Assembly: GCA_018389105.1 (NCBI GenBank)
Contig: JACATO010000317.1
Location: 2,761,001 to 2,825,000, forward strand
DNA length: 64,000 nucleotides
DNA from: Nautilus pompilius
Lineage: Eukaryota > Mollusca > Cephalopoda > Nautilida > Nautilidae
Direction: 5' to 3'
The notes below the pieces were generated by a model. The model had not been told where the DNA came from and searched no databases. It saw nothing but the letters and a program-made list of their open reading frames with translations. Positions 12,800 through 26,520 of the stretch are shown piece by piece. Position 1 is the stretch's first letter. Every line of letters starts with the position of its first letter. The position numbers were made by a program, and so were the translations under genes.

Positions 12800-15700
12800 A
12801 TCTATGATCAAATAGTTGCAATAAAAAGTATTAAATGCGATTTATTAAGAGCAACATTTTTAAAAAAATTATATGAATCAACTAATTCTTGGATTAACCA
12901 TTTTAGCTACAAGTAAGGATTTGCTTAATCGTATTTTGCTTGATTTGATTGTACTATTTTTAATGTCATACCACAATGACATGTATAGAAGCAAAGAAAA
13001 TCTTTGCTTTTTACTTACATGACATAAGATATGAAAGATAGTAAAAGTCATATAAATGCCATTAAAATATAAAGTTAAGTGAGATTGATTTTAGATTCAT
13101 TTAAAAAAATTGAATTTTAAGCAATTCTTCAATACTTTAGTCTCTTTATTGCAATGAGTCTTAAAAAAATTATTTTTAACTCTTTGCTTTGGTTCTCATG
13201 CAGATTACTTTAAAACAGGGTTAGGCTTTAAGAACAACTCTGGTGAATTCGTTATATACCGAGATAAATCTCGATTTCTTGTCAAGGAACCACTGTGCTA
13301 ACACCGCGGTTGGTTTGATATGCTCTAATTATCTGTCTGCCTTGTTGTCAGCTGAAAGACCGAGTACCAGCAGAAACACAACAGGAAGATATTTGTCGAA
13401 AATTTATTTTCCGCAAAGATGCAATTCCCGTTCCATGTAGGTGTCATGTGGTCTAACGTGCGACATATCAGCGCTGCCGAGTTGCTGACACTGGCAGGAG
13501 TTCCCGTCGTGTTGCGTTGCCAAGCACCTGTCTAGTCACAAAGTATGTTCTCAACTTCCACATATTATCTTCAGTGAGATGATCATGACAGTTAATCTAA
13601 CTACCTTCAATTTCACCTAATTTGACATTAAATCGTATTTCTGTGCAATGGATATCAATAATTATGGGAGCAACAAACGCAACTATGTTTTGTTATTATT
13701 GCCCACAGTTATGTGTTATGCGTAATTTTCATGTAAATTGTAAATTCGTTAATAAATTTTAATTGATATACATTTTAAGGGAATAATTGCTAAGCACATA
13801 CCTGCAGTGATAGTGACATTTAAATTTGAAGTATAGGTCTTGTTACACGCAGAAGACTATTTTATTATCATTTAGTATTAAAATAGGCAAAAATATGCTT
13901 TAATCTTCAAAATTTTATAAACCGATTGGTCAAAATGCTCCATTTTGAGCATAATGCTATATCATTGTATTTTTAGTGAACCAGTTCCATAACCATAAAT
14001 TATTCATATTCTTATAAGGCAGTTATATTTTAAATTCTTAATCCTTCCTTGTGTCTGGAGCTTGGCTAGAGGTAGCAGGTTTTAGAAACTAAAGAGACTG
14101 GCACATCTTCAAAACATTTCTACCACGCTTTTTCAAGGTAATCTAAAAACTGCTGAATTTTGTTACAGCATGCGATGTGAACGCACGCAAATTAGTTTTC
14201 TGTCAGGTAATCGCTCTATCAGTCTGACAAGCCTGGTAAATCTGGTCTGAGCAGCATCCCAGATTGCAAAAATACTACATGGTACAACAAACAGATTAGC
14301 ATCATTACTGTTGGTGCTGTTCAAGGGATTATGGAACCCATAGTCATGTTGCTGGTCCGAAAGTCATTGCATAATTTAAAACAAGCTAAAACGCTGCTAT
14401 AGGACAGGAGCTTACTACGTCTGGTCTTTTAATGATTGGAAAATCTCTGTGAATAAAGTCCGAACAGAGATAGTTTTGAAGACGTCAGGGCAAACGCTTC
14501 AAAGAACTGTTTTCGTCGGTAACTAAGATACATGGTGAAAGAAAAATTAATGGTGTGGAAACTTTTGCAGGTAATTTTACTGGAGAAAATCTTCAAGGTA
14601 AAAATGGAATCATGAAGCATACTTACAGCTGCACTCTTTCCCACTATACTATACTATACTATTGAGACTACCTCTTGTTAGGTAAAGCAATGCAATGACC
14701 TAAAACATTCATCAAAGTTGCTGACAAACTATTTACAAAAGAGAAAGAAAACTGATCTCAAGATCTGTTAAACATCTCTAAAAAAAATCAGATGATTGGA
14801 TAAAGATGTAGCAAATTTTAAATGTAAAAGCAATACAAGAATGTGATCTGTCTGAGCACAGTACAGTAGACTGGGAATACTGTGCAACAATTATGGTCAA
14901 GCATGAATATTCGAAAGAGACAAAGGCTTTAGAATACTCACACACACACATATATCACACAAGATACAATGATATCTAACAATATCATTTCAGTATTTTA
15001 ATATTTGTGGAAACTTCTAATTGTATGACTAAAATAAGTAAACTAAAAATTCCATTAATTCTTCCAGAATTTTGGCGAAGGCTGAAATGATAAATTAATT
15101 TTCTTGTCATGAACCTGTTATCTTTTGAATACTTTTTTACTTTTGTAATTTTGCTATAGTGATTTTTGTCTTTTTTGGAAATCTTGTTGCTATCGCTGTT
15201 GTTTTAATTTAAGACTCATATTTAAACCAACAAATATATTTAATTACTTCCTTGCAAAGCAGCTCACATCCATTAAAATGTTACGATATAAAGAAAGCAT
15301 ATTTTCATGGTCAAGTTTATGCAGAGTAGGTGAGTTTAGAAGATTAAAAAATGAATTTTTTCCTCTGCGAACATTTGGTGTCCACTGGGAAAACATGGAA
15401 GAAAAATCAGAGGTATCATGTTCACTTTTACTGGAATTATAACTGAGGTTTACATCACTAACAGATTTTTTTCTTATTACCGTTGTATCTCATTGGTATC
15501 TACTCATTTTAGTCGTTTGTCATGTTGGCATATTTTTGGAGGGACAAAATAAACTGAAACAGTTTCATGCAGACTTTTTGTGGACGGAAGCAAATGCAAA
15601 GGTGATGGCAAAAAGATACACAGGGTTATCTTAGGCGTAACGTGGAATAAAAATAATCTATATTTGTCCTTTGGTTAACAAGCGGAACCAACAGACATGA

Positions 15701-16649
15701 AATTTACTAATCGTCACATTTAATTTGATATAAAATCCAGGTAAAGATATTTCTGGTTCATTATTTGCTTCGCTAGTAATGAAGTAAAGATAGATTTTCG
15801 ACTAGTATCACCTCGTCAAAACTGGTAAAACTGATTTTATTTGCTTAAATACACGTATGAAGCTAACGTTAACAACTTTACCCCTGTAAATCTTTAAAGT
15901 AACTTCTGAGTGTTTTAAATTATCCCCAAATTTTCCTATTATTCAAAATAAATATTGTTTCATTTATTTATTTAATATAGATTGATCTTTGTTTTCTTTT
16001 ACATTCTGAACATGAGGATCGTAAAATAACGGGTTGATTTAAGTGTTTTCTACTAAACGAAGCAATATATTACTAGAAAATAATTAGTAATAGTAGAAAT
16101 TTGTTGACGTCGACTATATCTTCGATTCTGTCATTTTCAATGTCGTGACACCAAATATGATGATTCTCTTAAGTAAAATCTTTAAATATAAAGGAAACTG
16201 AGAGTAAATAATGAAGAAAAAATATATAATGAATCAAGCAAAGAGTAAAAGAATTTATCATGTTTTAAGACGCATTTCTTGATTTTCGCTACTCGAAGAT
16301 AAAAAAGATTTAAATACTAAGTTTCTCCAGTAATCTTATGAGATATTGATTTAACCATATTTTTTCTCCAGACCCTGACACTAGGAAGAAAACTGTTTTA
16401 TCATTAACAAAAAAAAAATAAATTGTAATTCCTTAATGCAGAAATGTCAAAACGGGATGTTGCTAATCTTTTAATTAAGAACTCATCTTTCCAGCAGGCA
16501 GGTAGGATGTATCAGAGTTTGACTAAATAGAAAGGGCGACAGTTTGATTGTTCGCAGCGGTTAAAAGTCATTTAAAAACGTTCATTCTAAACAGCCAGTA
16601 ATGGTTTCTTTCGATGAAAGTACATCTTGGCATAATCTCCCTCAATTTA
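12800..16649. other. Unassigned non-coding DNA
   Basis: AT-rich, with short open frames only. A small ACTAT pentamer run lies near 14643-14663 and an ACAC run near 14940. No gene, RNA or clear transposon is recognised. Confidence 0.5.
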
Positions 16650-16782
<133 letters not shown>

Positions 16783-19700
16783 CGTATAATATTGCAAAAA
16801 TGACACTTTTTCCCGTTTGTTTTAGTATTCTCTAATTTACAAAATGCATATCACTGCTTTCTTCTCGTTGTTTCGTGAAATAATTGAAATGATGGGCGAG
16901 TCATTTCATGAAATATTGAAATCGTAGTTTTTTTTTTTTTTACCATGATCAATAATGATTCCAGGGATACTGCGTAAATCTGTGAACCCCTGCCAACCGC
17001 CGGGAGTGGGAATGACAACACAGTCTCAAGCTTGATCAGCTACCAAACAAACGCTGCTGAGATTAACCATTCTCTCTGTTTGTGAGATTCACGATACTTG
17101 TACTGCAGCTGTGTCTGCCGAAATGTTCGTGTGACAATCTACTAACAGTTTTATCCAAGTTTGTTTGATTATCCGTGCCATCGTTGTGGAATTTTTATGC
17201 ATCGTCCATCTGCTCAGAATATTTGCTGTTGAGACATGAAATGGATCGACGCTAAAAATTCCGACATCTGTCTGCTCGAGAATTTCACTGATCGAAATTA
17301 CGTTGGAAATGTTGGCGTCTCTACCTATGAATTTGTCTCTGAGCCTCCTACTGATGGAAGGGAACAGGAAGTTAAGCCTTTCCGGTTTGCATCCAAAATA
17401 AGGCGGCGTTGATTGCTGTAGCACTGAAACTGTACGAACTTGATGTCAATGCTCCGATCACTTGTGTCGTTGTCACTCATGTAGGCAGCCAAAGCGTCCT
17501 CGATATCGGTTAGCTAGCAGGCTGTGACGAAGCATTGACTGGCTGACAAAATTTGCGTGTAGCATAAAATTTTTGCTCGCACAATTCTTGAATGTCGCTC
17601 TGTAGGTATTTATTTCAAGTGGTGAGCAACTTATGCAGCACATTTTCTGGTAAAGGCGAGTAATACGCAAAACTTAATGAGGTGATTCTTGTATATCACA
17701 CTTTCTGGCAGACGTTTAATCATGCTGTCACACCTTCTAGAGCCACATGCAGCGTGAACTATGTTTGGGATGTCAGACGTATCTTCAATGGTAACGTAAA
17801 GCACTGATTGCTTGACTCTTGTCTGTCATTTCCTAATAAGTATTTCAGCGTCGCCGTGCGAAGATTTATCCTTGGGTGACAGACAATACTCACCCTGCTT
17901 TCGTTACTCTTGGTATTAACCTGCACCTCCCTCAATTATTCGATGAGTATAAAATAATTATCTTTAGCTAGATCTGGAGATCTGTCTTCAAGCATTTCTT
18001 AAATGACTGCTCAATTTTGAATGAAAATTTAACGAAAAGCTTTTCTACTATACGGAACACGCTATCCACTGTACCAGCTGGCTGCCTGCCGATTATCTAA
18101 CGAATATGTCTCTCATCAATTATGCAAGCTGACGGAACAGTAGGCGATTTTTTTAGATGATGTACGATTATTCATAAAATGAATTCACCACGTGTTCGAT
18201 ATAAGTCTCAGAAGCACGAATATACACGAATATTTGAGTCCTAGTTTCAATTTTTCGTTGCACTAAAGTTTTGCTTACATAATAATTTTATTTATTTTTA
18301 GATTTTGCTGATTAAGCAGACTAGCTTACGCCAACATTCGATGATTGGAATATTAGATTTCATTTGTATGTTCTATTGCAAATATATTAATTTAACTTTT
18401 TCACTGGTCAAAGGATCTCATTTACGTGCTTTCTAATTTTGTTTTTTTTCTCTGTAGAGCAGGAATCCACTTCCCGGAAATAATTGCTTTTAGATTAATG
18501 TGATTAAAGGAAACAATTCTGAAAGTTCATATAAATTAGAGTTGAAAATAAATTTTCATTTTCCCTTAGGATATCCTAATATATTGTTTATTCTCTTCGA
18601 GCTAATCATTTTACTAGCAGCTTCATCAGGCTTATATTACATTTTGATTCAGAACAACTCTTTTATGAAATTTAAAAACAAAAAACAGCTTATATTTTGA
18701 AGTGATTTTGACAAAAGAAAGTAATATCTATGAAAAATATCAATACACTTTCAATTCCAAAAAAATACTTTGCTAACTTCAATGACTCGGTAATGGCACC
18801 GTACTCGGAATTTGATCTCAGTCAGTTTTAAGTGTAATACTACTTATTTAGATAAAATGTGAGTCGGGGTCATTTACATAACGCTTTTATATCCGACTCC
18901 AGTGCTGACAACTGGCTTTTCGAATTGTCTGTGATGTAAACTGTTTATAACTTGCAACGCCGTATGTTGAAACTTATGCTTATTGCTAAATCTAGGATTC
19001 TTGTGGTTGTTAAATCTTATAAATCTCTCCAAGGAATACTTAATGATTCCACCAAGTACGAATACGGACAATTTTGCGTTGGATTTCTAAGAACGCGTAT
19101 TTCATAAAAAAAAAAACAAGTTGGCACAGAGTAATACAGAAACAAAAATACTTTATCAATAAAAAGATATATTCTCACTTTTGATATCATATCGTCTTTT
19201 AGTTGTTCCTGGTGTGACTCTTTTCAATATCGACTCAAAGTAGAAAGCTTCCTTAGTGCAGACGTCTTTCCCTTAAATATAATTACATAGTAATACATAC
19301 TAAACACGTCAGTCCAACAAAACACAGATGATAATAGAATGGCGCAGGAATGGTGTTCAGCAGATTTTTGTTAAATTAGCACTGCCGTTTACGGAAAAAA
19401 ATCTGTTTTATCTCAGGTGAGTCTACCATGAAAGACCAAGGTTTAGCCGTTGTCTTAGCGACGAAAAAATAATATATTATATGTACGTCAAGACTTTCGA
19501 GATAAGAAGGCGCTAAGACAACAATCGATGACGGCCTGCAGTAACAGAGCCACTGACTAGCAGTAATCAGCCATCAGCATGCAGGGCGTAGATTGCATTG
19601 TGAATACTTAGCAGTTCAGCTGGAAATTAACAGACAGACTTCATTTTTCAGCTATCCAGCCTATTTCAAATCCAGGTTTATCATCTTTTAAATATAAAAG

Positions 19701-20216
19701 TATATCAGCGTTTGCAAAATGCAAACGAAAATCTAACTATAAAAGCACTTAAAAGATATAATCAAAGAAGTGTGATAATCAAATAGTGCAGTTAATAAAT
19801 ATGACTAAATTATATCTTATTTTATTACTATAAGCAGTACTTTGTGTATAAGTCTATTTCTTGGTGTAACGGATTTTTTCTCTTTCATCCACTCCAATGG
19901 AACTATTGAATAAAATTGACTGGTTACTATTTGTCTTTTATAACAATAATGTTTTATTTTTTATTGACGCTTTTGATGTTTTTTTGCATCTTCTTGATAT
20001 TTTCAGTCATATTTAAACAGTAATGCAGGTGACAGGACTTGGCTTATTATGTTTAGCGTATTATCTATATTTATACCTTGAAAATGGTTTTACTCTGCTA
20101 TATCCATGCATTTGATCATCATTGTGTTGCATACTAAACATTTTACTGGGTCTCCGAATAAAACCATTAATTTTACACATGAAAAATAGATAATGTAGAT
20201 TCCTCCAAATTTATAC
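16783..20216. other. Unassigned DNA; decayed coding-like stretch on the minus strand at 17.05-18.1 kb
   Basis: Between about 17050 and 18150 the composition is more balanced. The minus strand holds a 111-codon and a 65-codon frame (17424 to 17089 and 17670 to 17473) separated by a short break, in different frames. They could be one broken old transposon gene, but I recognise no domain. The rest is AT-rich and unassigned. Confidence 0.35.
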
Positions 20217-20218
20217 TA

Positions 20219-20927
20219 CAGGGTGTTCCAAAAGTCTTGGGCACATTTGAAGTCCCCATATCTATTTAACTATGAATGGTAGTAAGATAAAAGTTGTGTC
20301 ATTTTAAAGCTAATTACATTAATTTTTTTGTAAGGCTATTGATTTTTTTTATTTCTTTTCAGATATTAAGATTTTTTTAGATTAAGATTTTTTTAGATAT
20401 CTTTTCAGATTTTTTAGTTAATGGATAAATTGAGTGAGAAAGAGTCTGGTGACTTCATTTTCCAACAGGATGGAGCGCCACCACACTGGAGCCTCAGGGT
20501 TAGACAGTTTCTGAACATAAAACTGCCAGACAGATGGATTGGAAGGTCTGGGCAGAATGATCACGATCTCATGTCCTGGCCACCCAGATCTCCAGATCTC
20601 ACACCATGCGATTTCTTTTTGTGGGGATTTGTGAAAGGATTGGTATATGTGCCCCCTATTCCCAGAGACGTGGATGAGCTGAAGGCACGAATAACAGAAG
20701 CTGTTTCAACCATTGACAATGCAATGCTGGGACGCGTTTGGCAAGAATTGGACTATAGGCTTGATGTGTGTCGTGTGACCAATGGTGCTCACATTGAACA
20801 TCTTTGAACATTCCATGTAAAAATTGAGATTACAAGCTTTCTGAATTTACCAGATGCGTTTTTATATCCTTAATAGTTTCCGAGATATTCATTGTCAAAA
20901 TGTGCCCAAGACTTTTGGAACACCCTG
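20219..20927 (+). mobile_element. Short mariner-type element with perfect 30-bp terminal inverted repeats
   Basis: The left end begins CAGGGTGTTCCAAAAGTCTT at 20219. A 30-bp exact reverse complement ends at 20927. Both ends are flanked by TA (20217-20218 and 20928-20929), the target duplication of Tc1/mariner elements. At 709 bp it is about half the length of a typical autonomous element, because the 5' half of the transposase gene (DNA-binding domain and first catalytic aspartate) is missing. The internal region between about 20330 and 20415 is a run of TTTTTAGAT-like repeats, possibly where the deletion was repaired. Perfect ends imply recent mobilisation in trans. Confidence 0.93.
20421..20807 (+). 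pseudogene. C-terminal catalytic part of a mariner-type transposase
   Basis: The 128-codon frame contains FQQDGAPPH with the second catalytic aspartate (Asp17) and WPPRSPDLTPCDFFLWG with the third (Asp59). I count 41 residues between them, rather than the 34 of classical mariner. This fits a DD41D-type branch of Tc1/mariner unless the QNDHDLMS segment is an insertion. The C-terminus ends NGAHIEHL, as usual for this group. The frame is fully open, but the helix-turn-helix domain and first catalytic aspartate are absent, so it cannot be an active transposase. The ATG at 20421 may be fortuitous. Confidence 0.88.
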
Positions 20928-23900
20928 TACTACGCCATCATTTTTTCTTCTCAAACAGTTTCTGTGACGAAATTATTGAGAGTCTCTGCACTATCCACAT
21001 CTATTGAGTTAGATTACACTTCATTCTTTATTTTCTTTGTGATGTTAGAATTACTTTTGATAGTTTATAATTTCTCTCTAAAAATGTACCAAAATTAGTT
21101 GTATAATTTAAAGAATAAACAGTAGACACAAATAGACTTTAAGTTATCGTTTTAAAATAAGGATGTTAATAAAAACTGAACATTTTACCTAATTTGTCTT
21201 GCCTTTTAATTATCCACTCAGTATTAAGTCTATCACGAGCTAATGAGCTATCTGAAGATATTGTAAATTCTAATAAATCCCCCAACTCACATTTTCATTA
21301 GATTCAATACCACTATTCAAAGAAAGGTGGGTATATTGCTTGTTTTAATTTTAAGCCGTCAGCATAATTTCTAGTTGCTGCATAATCATCATGACTTACG
21401 TCATCATAAAATGGTATTTATTCCAGTGAAATATATTTTTGTAATGTCTATGTTACCTGTCATAACAGCAAAACTATCAAGTTTTAATAAATATCTCGCA
21501 TCTATAGCTAGTTGGTTAAGAAAATTACTTGATTTATTTCCGACGCAAATCTCTTAAAAACATATTTCTTAGTTTTTGCATCTTAAATTTTATTTGGAGC
21601 ATCTATATTAATTATTTTATCAGAATTAATATTACCTGAGAAATTATTGCTGTTAAAGCATTATGTACATAAATTAATTAATAAAATCAAAGTTAATAGT
21701 TGGACGTCCTAGATTAATTATTTTGTCTTCCATGTAATCATTAAATTATGAATCATCCACTACTTTATTTGCATTATAATTATTAGTTAATTTTAGATAT
21801 TCGCATTTTTTAAGATTAAATTAATCGTTAAATATCCAATATCATTATCACAACGTATCTTATCATGTATATATATAAAGTTCTTAACTATTTTCTGCTA
21901 TAACAGTTATTCATTTTACATTTTTATTTTATTATTTAAATTTTTAAAGTTTACACTAGCAATTATATTTGAAAATTCAGATGTTTTTACATAAGTTTAA
22001 CTATTTTTACTGAAGAGAATTTTATTTATAGCCTTTTAAAAAGTTTTACTGAATAAACCATGTACTCTCATTTACATTTATTAATTTATCATCTACCAAA
22101 TAAGTTAGATTTAATGCAAACTTCAGTATTTAAAATCTGATTATGATTTTAGTCAAAAGCTTTAAAATTATTTAAATTAATAACACCATTACTTCAAAAA
22201 TTCTCTTCAAATTCAAAATTTATTTGTATGTTGCACTATATTCTACAAATCTATTGTTAACTCTATCATTAGAATTAGCATGATTATCAATATTTACAAT
22301 TTCGTAATTATCTAAATGTAACTATCCAGCCATTAGAATTCAACCATCTTGTTTCAGAATGTTTGACAATTTTAAACTATAAATAATATGCATTTTTTCT
22401 GACTTGAAACAAAGTTATTTACACTCACTTAATGCTTAAAATTAAATAAAACCTTTGATGATTATATAGGCAGTTTTAGCTGATCATTTACCAATTTCAA
22501 CGTTTTTTAAAAATAACTTTTGATTTTTCTTAGAAAAACATTAGATGATATTATGTAACCAATAGTGTAAATTATTTCATTTAATTTTCAATTCTTTTTT
22601 GTATGTTCAAATTTCTTGATAATATAGTTATTATAAATGTTAAACCAAACGTATTATGGATAATAGATGTGAGCTTCAATTGAGAAAAAATAGACATATG
22701 TAACACTACATGAAGCAAGATAGAAAGAACAAAGAACAATAATAAAATTAATTATTTTAGTGTTTTTTTTACCTTTATTAACTCTTCATAACACTAAATC
22801 TTTTTTTGTAAAAATTATGTCATTAGTTTTATTTCTTTTATAATTAGGTACAATAATAGTAAATAAGTATCTACATTATTTAATGTTTAATTCCATTTCT
22901 GACTTTTAATTAATTTATTTAACGAACTTAATAGTTTAAATACATTTTAAAAATTTGACTTGTTTGTAGATTTGTAGTTTATTTAATGCTATTGTTAAAT
23001 TCAATAAAATTTTTAGACATAAGAGACCCTGTTTCTATCTTGAATTTCAAATGAATAGTAACAATATTTTTATAAGCAAGACTACGTACCAAACACAATT
23101 ATTAATATATTTTAAAAAGTTAGAAGGTAAACCAAAAAATAAAAAAAAACAATTTTTTAAACTTTATACCAAGTTTAGTATGAATCATGATTTTAACTGT
23201 AACTAAATATAAAACATCTGTTTATATTTTATTTGGTATACTAAGAAAAGCCTCTCGTATTAAAAGTGTTTAAAGATCTTTTAAAAGTGATATAATTTCT
23301 TACCATATTTCTCTATATTCAAGTTAAATAATGGCCTTTCTATTTAATAATTAAAGACTAGCACCAATTATTAAAGTATTTTTATTGCTGAATTATATCA
23401 AAACACAAAACAGATTTTTATTTCCGCATGTACAAGTACCATTAAGTAAATATATATTATTTTAAAAATATTTTCAGTTGTAATATAAACATTACTGCCT
23501 GTATCCTTTCTAAATTTAAACCAATAGCATGATCGCGATAAAACCTTTACAAACAGCTGTTTTTCCACAAACGGTAAGTATTTTTCCAAGAAAAGATTTT
23601 GCTATTGCATCTTAAGTTGATAAAATATTTTTTCTTTATTCAGCAGCTTTAATGAAATAGCTAAAAAAATCCACCTTTAGTTACTAGCAACGTTTTGTAT
23701 ATCTTCATAAAAATTCATTAAATCTGTATAACTTTATTGGATGGAATGTTGTTATACCACTACCAGAAATTATTTTAGAAAGTAAACATCCTTAATCAGA
23801 GGCATTGATCTCCCTGCTTATTAATATATTTATTGAATTTGTGACATGTCAAGTTTTAAATCAAAACTTTAACCTTATCCAATTACATTTTGGCTCTATG

Positions 23901-23999
23901 CAACAAGAATAGGAAAATCGCCATGTAACATTTTTGTACTCATCCTTGAAGTAACTCCCTCAAGTGCTAGATTTTTTTTCAATTTCTTTAACTAAAACC

Positions 24000-25260
24000 A
24001 AGTGAAATATATCGATCTACTCCATTTAATTTTCAAATAGTTATTTTAAAAATTAAAAAAAAAACTAATATTTAAAAGCCCTTTTATTTGCAAGACGATT
24101 TGGGTTAAAAAGACCTTAAAATTCACCGCATCTAAGCAATTTTTTAAAATTATTGTGATTGTCTACTTACATCAGAAGAAATTAGAGTAAAATTCTCTAA
24201 ACTCGACAGGTTTAACCTGCTTACCGGAAATTATATAATATACTTCATAAAACTTTTGAGTAAAATCTACCATTTTAAATAAATTATGCTAAAACGATTT
24301 CCAATTAAAATCCAGATATCAATAAGTTAGGATAGCTAGCACGATTTAGAAAAAAAGTGTTGGTAATTGAACATATATTAAATGTAAAATAATTTGCTTG
24401 TTTGTTATTACCTTTATTAGTTTTAAATCCTAACATAGTATATCTAGTCTTTTCTGTTCCTGTTAAAATATTAAACCTCCAATCAAAATTATTATTTCTT
24501 GTAACTGCAATCGAATCACATCGCCTAACAGCATAACCAATATTTTAGGTTACTCCACTTTCAAGCAACTTAGTCTAGTTTCTGTTCATTAGGCAACAAC
24601 TGATGCGGAAGTATAGCGCTATTTTAAAGAAATTAATCTTTTCAACACATAACCCTTTGCACTAAAATATTATTATTATTATCTGTCTTTCCTGTTAAAA
24701 AGTTACATTCTTCATTACTTTCACTATTTTTATAGTCTTCACATAAAGAGAATTCGTGGGTTAGAGGAAGATAAAAACTAAAGCTACTTTTGGAATACAT
24801 TCTTTTCTATTATAATGTCTTGCTTTAAACCCTATAATAATATATGCAGATGTTTCGGTCGTGTCTTTATACCAACAATGATTTAATACCTGTGACTTAC
24901 TAAAATCATCTGGATAAGTTATAAATTCTTTTATAGTTGTTGCTTGGCTTGCATAAAGCATAGACTCAATTTCCTTATCACCGAAAAATATTCAATGAAT
25001 AAATAAATGCAAACTATCTTTATTTTTAAAACTTATTTAAACATCATAAACATATAATTTGGAGATTCTTTTCAATTTTTAGCTTTTTCAAACATTAACC
25101 CAGCTTTATGTGGCAAAAAAATTTACATTTTTTACTTTAAATTGTAACATCAATATCTGCACCAGGGTTATCAAGATTTTTTTTCACTTTTATCTCATAC
25201 ACATAAAATTAAATTTTATTCATATTTTTATCGATAATTACTAAATCTTCTGTTATAGAA
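24000..25260 (-). pseudogene. Decayed major capsid protein, Polinton/adintovirus type
   Basis: Reading the minus strand, successive pieces fit one double jelly-roll capsid protein in the correct order. They are NLDNPGADIDVTI near 25180-25140 (N-terminal), GDKEIESMLYASQATTIKEF from 24982 followed by KSQVLNHCWYKDT (open to 24761), LPLTHEFSLCEDYKN after a frame change at about 24770, and NIGYAVRRCDSIAVTRNNNF from 24544 leading into TEKTRYTMLGFKTNKG (open to about 24358). These segments are characteristic of the capsid family found in animal Polintons. Several stops and frame changes separate the pieces and the C-terminal third is barely visible, so the gene is dead. In an intact relative this protein forms the icosahedral shell. 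Confidence 0.85.
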
Positions 25261-25269
25261 ACACCAAAA

Positions 25270-25980
25270 ACTATTAGCAATCAGATTGATTTTGTAGCAA
25301 CTTTGTTAAGATAGTAGCATCCCAGTTAATTTTATATTGGTTGTAGCCGATTTTCTAACATTCCTTTTTCTATTTTATTTGCTTTAAAAAGCATTTTTCT
25401 GTAATCCTTTTAGTGCACATTTGGCAATTAAAGTATTGATGTCTAGAAAAGGAAATTTAATTTTCAATAACAGAATTGCTATTGGTTTTGATTTTAACAG
25501 AATTATAAGCTTCTATAACTTTAGTATTACTTTGTTCACTATCTCTAATAGCCTTGCATTTCTAATTTTTACTTGTTCGTAATTTATTTTTTGCAGCACC
25601 ACTGTTTTGATAAATATCTCAACTTGTAAATTAGCAGTAACATACTTTATTTATTCTTCAATAAGAATATATCTGCTTTTGTTTGTTTTGATTTATTTAA
25701 AATAACCTTAGTGTGAATTTTATAATTATCATCAGTATCAAACTTATTGGAAATCCAATGGTCGCTATCTAAATTAATATTTTTTAGACTCTATGTGTTG
25801 TAAAGGAAATGCAGCATAATCAACCTGCGAAGCTAAATAATCTACAACATCTGCATCTTCTTTTCTGTTGTCAACTATTAATGGAGTCTGTTGAATGGAT
25901 AACGAAACAAGGTTAGATAAATTTTTAGGTGTTGAAAATAACACTTCTAGACTGAGTATTTGATTTCCTTGCATTTACAA
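25270..25980 (-). pseudogene. Decayed viral-island gene upstream of the capsid gene, function unknown
   Basis: On the minus strand an open frame at 25974-25774 (66 codons, beginning MQGNQILSLEVLF) is followed, after small frame changes, by other coding-looking runs such as KAIRDSEQSNTKVIEAYN near 25555-25500 and FLDINTLIAKCALKG near 25445-25400. The position between the ATPase and the capsid gene suggests a virion-associated protein. I recognise no domain; a minor capsid protein would be one candidate. Broken by stops and shifts. Confidence 0.4.
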
Positions 25981-26244
25981 TTGGCTGAAATAATTTAGTT
26001 GATTTGGTATTAAAATCTCGCTCAGCTATTTTTCCTCAAAAAACTGTTTCTTTAATTTCTTTTTATATGAAATGAAATTTTTAAATGTTTTATCTCTTTC
26101 TAGTTTTATTTTATTTTATAAAAACATTTAATATATATTTTAAAAATTGATATCTTTGAACGATGCCTCCGAGTATATTTATTAAATGATTTGTCTATAA
26201 GTAATAACTTATAGTCTGATTCAAAACATTTTTTGCAAAATATT

Positions 26245-26520
26245 TCATGAAAAGTGAAAAATGTTATATTTATTAACCAAATCATTATAAACATGTTGCA
26301 AATTGTTTTTAGATAATAAAAAGAATAATAACGTTTTGATTATTTTTAATACAATGTCAGAGAAGTTAGTGATAGTTCTGGGAAATATAAAATATATCAA
26401 TATTATTATACCTACCTCTGGTATAAAATGATTTGGAATTTGCTTGATTTTTGTCACACATAAGGTCATTAAAAATGAACAAATTTATAAAATTTGAATC
26501 AATCTCTTTTGGATCAGAAG
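26245..26520 (-). pseudogene. Decayed packaging ATPase, C-terminal part (FtsK/HerA type)
   Basis: The minus strand from 26518 reads SDPKEIDSNFINLFIFNDLM, with a hydrophobic strand followed by acidic/polar residues that fits a Walker B motif. It continues CDKNQANSKSFYTRGRYNN and IDIFYISQNY, a stretch characteristic of the A32-like genome-packaging ATPase of Polintons and large DNA viruses. A stop follows at 26366 and further similarity (IKNNQNVIILF, then LLSKNNLQHVYNDL in another frame) runs to about 26250. The Walker A half should lie at 26.5-27.1 kb. I see coding-like fragments there (FIYFGKSLDKFENQILKSVS near 26695) but no clear P-loop. In an intact virus this enzyme pumps DNA into the capsid. 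Confidence 0.78.

Noticed and set aside
17089-17670. Minus-strand frames of 111 and 65 codons as a host gene
   Set aside because: No domain, no splice signals and a frame break between them. Possibly an old transposon gene, but I cannot support any assignment.
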